Positions 7,311 through 12,959 of a stretch of 27,265 nt of DNA are shown piece by piece. Position 1 is the stretch's first letter. Each line of letters opens with the position of its first letter. The translations under genes were made by a program, and so were the position numbers. Source of the DNA: CAIKZJ01 sp964626015 (GTDB lineage Bacteria > Bacteroidota > Ignavibacteria > Tepidaquicellales > Tepidaquicellaceae); contig CAZVCC010000045.1 of the NCBI GenBank assembly GCA_964626015.1, positions 1 through 27,265 of the forward strand, read 5' to 3'. The notes beneath the pieces are model-generated. The model had not been told where the DNA came from, ran no database searches, and was given only the letters and a program-made list of their open reading frames with translations.

Positions 7311-7602
7311 TGCGCTGGATTCCAGTTCTCCACGGCGAATCTTCGACTTTCGCTGGAATGACAAGTGGAGGGGAGAATGACAGTGGAGGGGAATGACAAC
7401 TCATACATTTATGTAAATCCCCTGCTGTAGTGATACAGAGGGGATTGGATAAAAACTCTTGAGTTAGATATAGATACTTGATTAGATCCCCTGCCTAAAG
7501 GTGAACCTTCAGCAGGCAGGCCGCCAAGAATCCGCCACGGTTCGCCAAGGCGAATTCTCCTCGGAGAATCTTCGACACAGAACGCAATGCGTGGTTTACA
7601 AA
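7311..7602. repeat. Block of extragenic palindromes (REP-like)
   Basis: At least six palindromes are packed into about 290 bp: ATTCCAG/CTGGAAT (7319-7325, 7353-7359); AATCCCCT plus CTGTA paired with TACAG plus AGGGGATT around a GTGA loop (7416-7446); CCTGCCT/AGGCAGG enclosing AAGGT/ACCTT (7490-7520); TTCGCC/GGCGAA (7541-7554); ATTCTCC/GGAGAAT (7554-7569); and ACGCA/TGCGT (7582-7592). Direct echoes include GAATCTTCGAC at 7337-7347 and GGAGGGG twice near 7367-7389. No credible coding frame is present. The style matches dispersed extragenic repeats of the ...GGATTCC...GGAATGACA type. Confidence 0.7.
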
Positions 7603-7605
7603 TTT

Positions 7606-7627
7606 ATCTGTTCGTAAAAGAACAGAT
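7606..7627 (-). terminator. Probable terminator of the RR / NuoE-like unit
   Basis: A perfect 8-bp stem ATCTGTTC/GAACAGAT (7606-7613, 7620-7627) with a 6-base loop begins 18 bases past the stop at 7646 on the minus strand. It is followed by AAATTTGTAAACC, a weak T-tract. Confidence 0.55.
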
Positions 7628-7645
7628 TTGAAACACAAGATTTTA

Positions 7646-8119
7646 TTAGTTTACTTTTTTAAGAATATCGACTGCTTTTTCTGGTGTAAGTTTTGTATAG
7701 ATTTTATCATTAACCATCATAGCCGGACCCTGGTCGCACATGCCGAGGCAGTTAGTATGTTCAAAAGTAATTTTATTATCTTTTGTAGTACCGCCGACAT
7801 TAATTTTCAGTTCACGCAAGACAGCTTTTTCGACTTCTTCCTTGCCAGCCATATCGCAAACGATAGTTCTGCAGAGCCTCACAATATTTCTGCCCTGCGG
7901 CTGACTATGAAGGAAAGAATAGAATGAGATAACGCTGAAAACTTCGACGGGATGAATATCGAGCAATCTTGCAATTTCCTGCTGCGCAAAATCGGGAATG
8001 TATCTATGTTTAGCCTGAACAGCCTGCAGGATAGGCATTAATGATGCTCTTTTAGCTCCGTGCTTATTAACGAGTGCTTCAAGTTCTTCAGTTATAGAAT
8101 TCTTTTCTAATACCAGCAT
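7646..8119 (-). CDS. Orphan NuoE-like [2Fe-2S] thioredoxin-fold subunit
   Basis: 157 residues, the usual size for NuoE/HydC-type subunits that hold one [2Fe-2S] cluster and pass electrons next to an FMN/NADH-binding NuoF partner. The four ligands are in place: Cys83 and Cys88 (RLCRTIVC), Cys124 and Cys128 (NCLGMC). The N-terminal helical region has the family pattern L-x-x-V-Q-x-x-x-x-Y-I-P (about 32-42) and a V-F-S-V-I-S-F-Y-S-F stretch (60-69). It is clearly diverged from hydC on the other side of the control region and has no NuoF neighbour of its own. It follows a receiver gene with 6 bp between them, so the two form one unit. It may be an alternative or regulatory partner of HydB, or serve another complex. 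The fold is confident, the role is inference. Confidence 0.8.
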   Translation of the reverse strand: MLVLEKNSITEELEALVNKHGAKRASLMPILQAVQAKHRYIPDFAQQEIARLLDIHPVEVFSVISFYSFLHSQPQGRNIVRLCRTIVCDMAGKEEVEKAVLRELKINVGGTTKDNKITFEHTNCLGMCDQGPAMMVNDKIYTKLTPEKAVDILKKVN

Positions 8120-8125
8120 ATAGTT

Positions 8126-8497
8126 CTACTTTTTGTTTAAAAATGATTCGACTTTCTGAATTAATACTTCAGGAGTAATCGGTTTTTCAACGAAGTCATC
8201 GACAGGAACGAGTTCCCCCGCGCCGAAATCGAGACCGATTGCTTTTGAAATAGATGTGTACATAATAATAGGTGTCTTGATGCTATTCTTGCGCAGTTTC
8301 TGAGCAAGGAAGAAGCCGTCGTCGGGTTCATCCATCATTACATCAAGAATAATCAGGTCCGGTTTATTATTCATAATAATATCGAAACCGTCTTTAGGAT
8401 TTGTTGCGGTGATGACTTTATGGCCTTTAGATGTGAGAACTAATTCACTGGCTTCTCTGATATCCAAGTCATCATCGATTACTGCTATGAGTGCCAT
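8126..8497 (-). CDS. Stand-alone response-regulator receiver, hydrogenase-locus type
   Basis: 123 residues, a single CheY-like receiver with no output domain. The acidic pocket (Asp8-Asp10), the phospho-acceptor Asp52 (LIILDVMM), the switch Thr81 and Lys105 (EKP) are all visible. The usual D-x-x-M-P-x-x-D/S-G loop is replaced by DVMMDEPDDGF, giving a strongly acidic stretch after the phosphorylation site; the receiver at 14971-15384 has a similar DLIMEEHDSGF. A very good ribosome site (GGAGG, six bases before ATG) fixes the start. It is the first gene of the leftward unit with the NuoE-like gene and diverges from the hydrogenase operon, so it is probably an adaptor or phosphate sink in the relay encoded across the intergenic region. 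Confidence 0.88.
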   Translation of the reverse strand: MALIAVIDDDLDIREASELVLTSKGHKVITATNPKDGFDIIMNNKPDLIILDVMMDEPDDGFFLAQKLRKNSIKTPIIMYTSISKAIGLDFGAGELVPVDDFVEKPITPEVLIQKVESFLNKK

Positions 8498-8507
8498 TTA
8501 TTCCTCC

Positions 8508-8574
8508 GGGAAAATTTTGATTTAAGGACAAAATAGCCAAAGGCAAATTGATTATCTATTCAAAAAATTTTCCC
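8508..8574. promoter_or_regulatory. 11-bp inverted repeat in the divergent control region
   Basis: GGGAAAATTTT at 8508-8518 and AAAATTTTCCC at 8564-8574 are perfect inverted copies 45 bp apart, immediately upstream of the receiver gene. They could be paired operator half-sites; no known regulator consensus is recognised. Confidence 0.35.
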
Positions 8575-8596
8575 TAAACTAAGGAATAATAATATC

Positions 8597-8628
8597 ATTG
8601 AAATAGAGAATTAAATCAAGTAGTTTTG
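8597..8628 (+). promoter_or_regulatory. Candidate promoter of the hydrogenase operon
   Basis: ATTG at 8597-8600, 20 bases, then TAGTTTTG at 8621-8628, an exact match to the Bacteroidota -7 consensus TAnnTTTG. Transcription would start near 8635, leaving a leader of about 115 bases before hydC. Such matches also occur by chance in AT-rich DNA. Confidence 0.4.
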
Positions 8629-8654
8629 TAAAAGAAAAGCAAATGAATTCCCTA

Positions 8655-8706
8655 AAACAATTACTAATATCAGTACTCAACAAAATACGAATATTAACAA
8701 TTGTTT
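8655..8706. repeat. 16-bp near-perfect inverted repeat in the hydC leader
   Basis: AAACAATTACTAATAT (8655-8670) and ATATTAACAATTGTTT (8691-8706) pair with two mismatches across a 20-bp spacer. The right arm contains the perfect palindrome AACAATTGTT (8696-8705). It is either an operator downstream of the predicted start site or an RNA stem. Confidence 0.5.
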
Positions 8707-8709
8707 CCC

Positions 8710-8730
8710 CGAAAGCCGTGTTGGCTTTCG
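8710..8730 (+). promoter_or_regulatory. Leader hairpin just upstream of hydC
   Basis: CGAAAGCC/GGCTTTCG is a perfect 8-bp GC-containing stem with a GTGTT loop, ending 19 bases before the hydC ATG. No Shine-Dalgarno sequence lies between them (AAATAAAAAAATTT). It is followed by a mixed A/T run rather than a T-run, so a leader-control or RNA-stability element is more likely than a terminator. Confidence 0.45.
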
Positions 8731-8749
8731 CTCTTAAATAAAAAAATTT

Positions 8750-9232
8750 ATGCACAAACACATTTTTAAAAAGTACCCTGCAAACGAAAAGAGCAATCTA
8801 ATAGCATTGCTACAAGAGGTGCAGGAGGTATACGGCTATTTACCAGAGGGCGCACTTCAGGAAGTATCTGATTTTGTAGGATTCCCTCTGAGCAGAGTTT
8901 ACGGAGTTGCGACATTTTACAATCAGTTCAGATTAACACCACTCGGAGAGAATGTAATAAGAGTATGCAGGGGAACTGCATGCCATGTATGCAATTCAGC
9001 AAATATATTATTCACGCTTGAAACGAGCCTGAACATAAAAGCGGGACAGACTACCCGCGACAAAAAGTTTACGCTTGAGACCGTAGCATGTATAGGTGCG
9101 TGCAGCATTGCGCCTGTAATAACGGTGAACGACGAATATTTCGGAAAGATCACAGTAAAAGAGATACCCGGGATACTTAAGAAATTTAACACACAGAAAC
9201 CCGCGGAGACGAAGAAGGAGGGAGTGAAATGA
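8750..9232 (+). CDS. hydC: [FeFe]-hydrogenase subunit HydC (NuoE-like, [2Fe-2S])
   Basis: 160 residues, NuoE/HydC family. It carries one [2Fe-2S] cluster that connects the flavin subunit HydB to the rest of the trimeric hydrogenase in the cytoplasm. Ligands are Cys73 and Cys78 (VCRGTACHVC) and Cys114 and Cys118 (ACIGAC); the family's L-Q-E-V-Q-E-x-Y-G-Y-L-P (21-32) and Y-G-V-A-T-F-Y-x-Q-F (51-60) motifs are present. An additional Cys81 follows the canonical pair. It is the first gene of the operon, downstream of a leader with two inverted repeats. Its TGA overlaps the hydB start codon by ATGA, and a strong purine-rich ribosome site for hydB (AGGAGGGAG) lies inside the hydC 3' end, so the two are translationally coupled. 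Confidence 0.92.
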   Translation: MHKHIFKKYPANEKSNLIALLQEVQEVYGYLPEGALQEVSDFVGFPLSRVYGVATFYNQFRLTPLGENVIRVCRGTACHVCNSANILFTLETSLNIKAGQTTRDKKFTLETVACIGACSIAPVITVNDEYFGKITVKEIPGILKKFNTQKPAETKKEGVK

Positions 9233-11214
9233 ATACATTCTTAGAATTCTGCTGCGACGAATGCTGGCATTCAGAAGAGAAACCATGCGACCAGTTTATA
9301 AGGTGCTGCACGGAGGGACCACTTTGCCATCACAGTCCCGAATGCGAGGAGAAGATAAAAAGCTACAACAAGCAGTTAAGGTACGAAGAGCATGATGTGC
9401 CGATAATCATAATCGGAAAAGGAACATGCGGACTTGCTGCGGGTGCACAGAAGGTAGAAGATGCGATAAGGGCAGAGCTCAGCAAGCTGAACATAGAGGC
9501 AAAGATTGAAGCGACAGGATGCGTGGGAGCCTGTGCAGCCGAGCCGATAGTTGACATAAAACTTCCGGGCGGCGACAGAGTATCATACTGCAGAGTGACG
9601 CCGAAGATAGTATCGAAGCTGATAAAGAAAACACTCGTTGACAAAGGGGTGTTTCAAGAAAACCTGCTTGGAACGTACGGTAAGACAAACGGAGAAGTAA
9701 TTAACATAAACGAGACACCATTTTTCAAACATCAGCTTAAGATAGTACTTGAGAACTGCGGAGTTGTAAACCCTACATCGATAGACGCATACATAGCGAA
9801 CGGCGGGTTTAAGTCGCTTGACAAAGTACTTTGCCACATGACTCAGGAAGAAGTTGTGAAAGACATACTCGCCAGCGGTCTGAGAGGACGAGGCGGGGGC
9901 GGATTCCCGACGGGAAAGAAATGGGAATTTGCGATGAAACAAAAATCTGATACAAAGTATATTATATGCAATGCAGACGAGGGAGACCCGGGAGCATTTA
10001 TGGACAGGTCAGTACTTGAAAGCGACCCTTACAAACTTGTTGAGGGAATGATAATAGGCGGTTTTGCAATAGGCGCTTCGCTTGGATACATATACTGCCG
10101 CGCAGAATATCCGCTTGCGATAGCAAGGCTTGAGAATACGATAAGCGACTGCAAGAAATACGGATTGCTGGGTGAGAACATACTGGGCAGCGGGTTCACG
10201 TTTAATCTGAAAATAAAGAAGGGAGCGGGAGCTTTTGTCTGCGGAGAAGAAACGGCATTAATAGCATCAATAGAGGGCAAGAGAGGCATGCCAAAACCAA
10301 GACCTCCATATCCAGCGGTATCTGGGTTATGGAACAAGCCTACTATAATAAATAACGTTGAGACGTTTGCGAATGTGCCACAGGTATTTAAACGGGGTGC
10401 GGATAAATTTGCGTCGGTAGGAACGAAGACGAGCAAGGGAACAAAGGTATTTGCATTAAGCGGCAAGGTAGTAAACACGGGACTTGTGGAAATACCGATG
10501 GGTGTTACGCTCCGCGACATAGTGTTTAAAATCGGAGGCGGAATTCCAAATAACAAGAAGTTCAAAGCGGTACAGATAGGCGGACCTTCGGGCGGATGTT
10601 TACCTGACGAAGTACTTGACACTGTGGTTGATTATGAATCATTGAAGACAGTAGGAGCGATGATGGGTTCGGGTGGATTTGTTGTTATGGATGAAACGAC
10701 GTGCATAGTTGACGTGGCTAAATTCTTTATGACTTTTATACAGAACGAATCATGCGGGAAGTGCGTACCCTGCCGTGAAGGCACGAAAAGAATGCTTGAA
10801 ATAATAGAGAAGATACCTCACAGTTACAAGAACACATCAAACAAGTTAGACCAGCTGCAGAGGTTTAAAGGAATAATACATCTGAACAGACTTGCAGACG
10901 TTATAAAAGACACTTCGCTTTGCGGACTCGGGCAATCAGCGCCTAATCCAGTACTTTCGGGACTGAGATACTTCAGGGATGAATACGAAGAACATCTTTA
11001 TGACAGAAAGTGCAAGGCGGGAGTCTGCAAAGAACTACTTACATTTACGATTAACAATGATGACTGCGAAGGATGCGGACTATGTGCGAGGAAATGTCCT
11101 GTAGAGGCGATAGCAGGCGAGAAAGGCAAGGCGCATTATATAATAGAAGACAAGTGCATCAAGTGCGGTATGTGTGTTGATAGCTGCAAATTTGAGGCAG
11201 TGCTCGTTTCATAA
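9229..11214 (+). CDS. hydB: [FeFe]-hydrogenase subunit HydB (NuoF-like, NAD/FMN, 2x[4Fe-4S] C-terminus)
   Basis: 661 residues; the flavin subunit that exchanges hydride with NAD(H) and, in bifurcating enzymes, splits electrons toward NAD and ferredoxin. Domains: a Cys-rich extension (1-45, eight Cys); a thioredoxin-like domain (about 56-135; Cys67, Cys98, Cys102, plus Cys121); FMN/NADH-binding NuoF core with GRGGGGFPTGKKW (220-232) and GAGAFVCGEETAL (332-344); SLBB region; NuoF [4Fe-4S] ligands Cys509, Cys512, Cys515 and Cys565; and a bacterial ferredoxin tail with Cys613/616/619/623 and Cys643/646/649/653. The C-terminal ferredoxin is typical of HydB and absent from complex I NuoF. The first position of the usual four-Cys thioredoxin-like set is Ile62, as in many HydB/HndC proteins. 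It is coupled to hydC by ATGA and lies 29 bp before hydA. Confidence 0.94.
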   Translation: MNTFLEFCCDECWHSEEKPCDQFIRCCTEGPLCHHSPECEEKIKSYNKQLRYEEHDVPIIIIGKGTCGLAAGAQKVEDAIRAELSKLNIEAKIEATGCVGACAAEPIVDIKLPGGDRVSYCRVTPKIVSKLIKKTLVDKGVFQENLLGTYGKTNGEVININETPFFKHQLKIVLENCGVVNPTSIDAYIANGGFKSLDKVLCHMTQEEVVKDILASGLRGRGGGGFPTGKKWEFAMKQKSDTKYIICNADEGDPGAFMDRSVLESDPYKLVEGMIIGGFAIGASLGYIYCRAEYPLAIARLENTISDCKKYGLLGENILGSGFTFNLKIKKGAGAFVCGEETALIASIEGKRGMPKPRPPYPAVSGLWNKPTIINNVETFANVPQVFKRGADKFASVGTKTSKGTKVFALSGKVVNTGLVEIPMGVTLRDIVFKIGGGIPNNKKFKAVQIGGPSGGCLPDEVLDTVVDYESLKTVGAMMGSGGFVVMDETTCIVDVAKFFMTFIQNESCGKCVPCREGTKRMLEIIEKIPHSYKNTSNKLDQLQRFKGIIHLNRLADVIKDTSLCGLGQSAPNPVLSGLRYFRDEYEEHLYDRKCKAGVCKELLTFTINNDDCEGCGLCARKCPVEAIAGEKGKAHYIIEDKCIKCGMCVDSCKFEAVLVS

Positions 11215-11243
11215 TATTTTAAACAATAATTTTGATAAAGTAT

Positions 11244-12959
11244 ATGGTAGAACTAACAATAAATAATATAAAGGTAAATGCTGAAGAAGGAATGACAATT
11301 CTGGACGCGGCTAAATCAGCAGGTATAGCGGTTCCGACACTGTGCAACATGAAGGACCTATTTCCGACGGGCGCATGCAGAATTTGTTCGGTTGAGGTTG
11401 AAGGACAGAGAGGTCTGATACCAAGCTGCGCATATCCCGTGTCGGACGGAATGGTAGTAGAGACAAACTCACCGAGAGTAAGAAGGGCGAGAAAGACTAT
11501 AGTAGAGCTTCTTGTAGAAAACCATCCTCAGGATTGTTTGATATGCGTAAGGAACAAGAACTGCGAACTACAGGATTTAGCGGCACAATACGGACTGCGC
11601 GAGCACCGTTTTGCAGGAGAATCGAAAGACCATGCAATTGATATATCGAGTCCTTCGATGGAGCGCGACCCAGCGAAGTGCATACTTTGCGGCAGATGCG
11701 TAAGGGTATGCAACGAAGTTCAGCAAGTAGGAGCGATAGACTTTACTAAACGCGGTTTTCAGAGCATTGTAACAACGCCTTACAACAAAGGTTTAAACAT
11801 CAGCGACTGCATACTTTGCGGACAGTGTATACTTGTATGTCCTACGGCAGCATTGAGGGAAAAGAGCCACATGAAAGAAATAGTTACTGCACTTGCAAAC
11901 AAGAAGAAGTTTGTAGTTGCACAAATAGCTCCTGCGGTAAGAGCGTCGCTTGGCGAAGAATACAACATGCCGCTCGGAACTGACGTTACGGGAAAGCTTG
12001 TGACGGGACTTAAGAGGCTTGGTTTCAAAAAAGTATTTGATACAAACTTTGCAGCAGACCTTACGATAATGGAAGAGACCGCAGAGTTAGTAAACAGGGT
12101 AACGAACAATAAGCCATTACCGATGTTTACGAGCTGCTGTCCCGGATGGGTAAAATACATCGAGCACAGAAGACCGGAACTGCTTAAACACGTCTCGACT
12201 TGCAAATCACCTCACGAGATGGAAGGTGCTGTACTGAAGACATACTACGCGAAAAAGATGGGGCTTGACCCGAAGGATATATATGTAGTTTCAATAATGC
12301 CCTGCACAGTAAAGAAATTCGAATCGAGCAGACCAGAGCTTGCGGAAGAAAGGATGCCTGATGTGGATTCAGTATTAACGACGAGAGAGCTTGTAAGATA
12401 TTTTAATACAGCAGGAATAGATTTCTGTGATTTACCAGAGACACAGTTTGACAATCCGCTTGGAGAATCAACGGGAGCGGCTGTAATATTCGGAACGACC
12501 GGAGGTGTAATGGAAGCAGCGATAAGGACGGCATACAACATGCTGACGGGGAATGAACTTGAGAAGCTTGAGTTTGAACAGATACGCGGATTTGACGGGA
12601 TAAAGGAACTGACGATAAACATTAAAGGAATGGATTTAAACTTTGCAGTTGTGAACGGAATAGGTAATGTAGCAAAAGTGCTTGATGAAGTTGAGAACGG
12701 CACGAGCAAATATCATTTTGTGGAAGTAATGGCATGCCCGGGAGGGTGCATTAACGGCGGCGGTCAACCGATACATCAGAAGCCCGAAAAAGTGGTAAAA
12801 CGCGTGAAAGCCCTGTACGAAATAGACTCAAAGATGATACACAGGAAATCGCACGAGAATGAGGCTGTAAAGAATTTATACAAAGAATTCTTTGGCGAGC
12901 CGAACAGCCACAAATCACACGAGATACTACACACAAATTATAAAAGCAGGAAGAAATAG
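11244..12959 (+). CDS. hydA: Catalytic [FeFe]-hydrogenase HydA (trimeric, group A3-like)
   Basis: 571 residues from ATG 11244; a TTG at 11232 in the same frame has no better ribosome site, and the ATG start gives the usual MVELTINN beginning. It catalyses 2H+ + 2e- to H2 and the reverse. Numbered from the TTG frame: plant-type [2Fe-2S] Cys38/49/52/66; His-Cys3 [4Fe-4S] His98, Cys102, Cys105, Cys111; two [4Fe-4S] Cys150/153/156/160 and Cys193/196/199/203. The H-cluster motifs are canonical: TSCCPGW (Cys302 as proton-transfer Cys, Cys303 as ligand), MPCTVKK (Cys358), and ACPGGCINGGGQP (Cys502, Cys506). With adjacent hydB and hydC this is the electron-bifurcating NAD/ferredoxin arrangement. The C-terminus (about 535-575) is a basic, His-rich tail with no extra cluster. 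Active-site assembly needs HydE, HydF and HydG, which are not in the window. Confidence 0.95.
   Translation: MVELTINNIKVNAEEGMTILDAAKSAGIAVPTLCNMKDLFPTGACRICSVEVEGQRGLIPSCAYPVSDGMVVETNSPRVRRARKTIVELLVENHPQDCLICVRNKNCELQDLAAQYGLREHRFAGESKDHAIDISSPSMERDPAKCILCGRCVRVCNEVQQVGAIDFTKRGFQSIVTTPYNKGLNISDCILCGQCILVCPTAALREKSHMKEIVTALANKKKFVVAQIAPAVRASLGEEYNMPLGTDVTGKLVTGLKRLGFKKVFDTNFAADLTIMEETAELVNRVTNNKPLPMFTSCCPGWVKYIEHRRPELLKHVSTCKSPHEMEGAVLKTYYAKKMGLDPKDIYVVSIMPCTVKKFESSRPELAEERMPDVDSVLTTRELVRYFNTAGIDFCDLPETQFDNPLGESTGAAVIFGTTGGVMEAAIRTAYNMLTGNELEKLEFEQIRGFDGIKELTINIKGMDLNFAVVNGIGNVAKVLDEVENGTSKYHFVEVMACPGGCINGGGQPIHQKPEKVVKRVKALYEIDSKMIHRKSHENEAVKNLYKEFFGEPNSHKSHEILHTNYKSRKK

Noticed and set aside
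7223..7408. 61-residue minus-strand frame
   Set aside because: Lies over palindromic repeat DNA, low-complexity composition, no ribosome site.
8710..8730. Hairpin before hydC as an intrinsic terminator
   Set aside because: No upstream gene on the plus strand and no T-run; kept as a leader structure instead.
10029..10622. 197-residue minus-strand frame inside hydB
   Set aside because: Shadow of hydB codon bias; proline/serine-rich and without family features.
11232..11243. TTG start for hydA
   Set aside because: No better ribosome site than ATG 11244, and the family usually begins at the MVxLTI segment.
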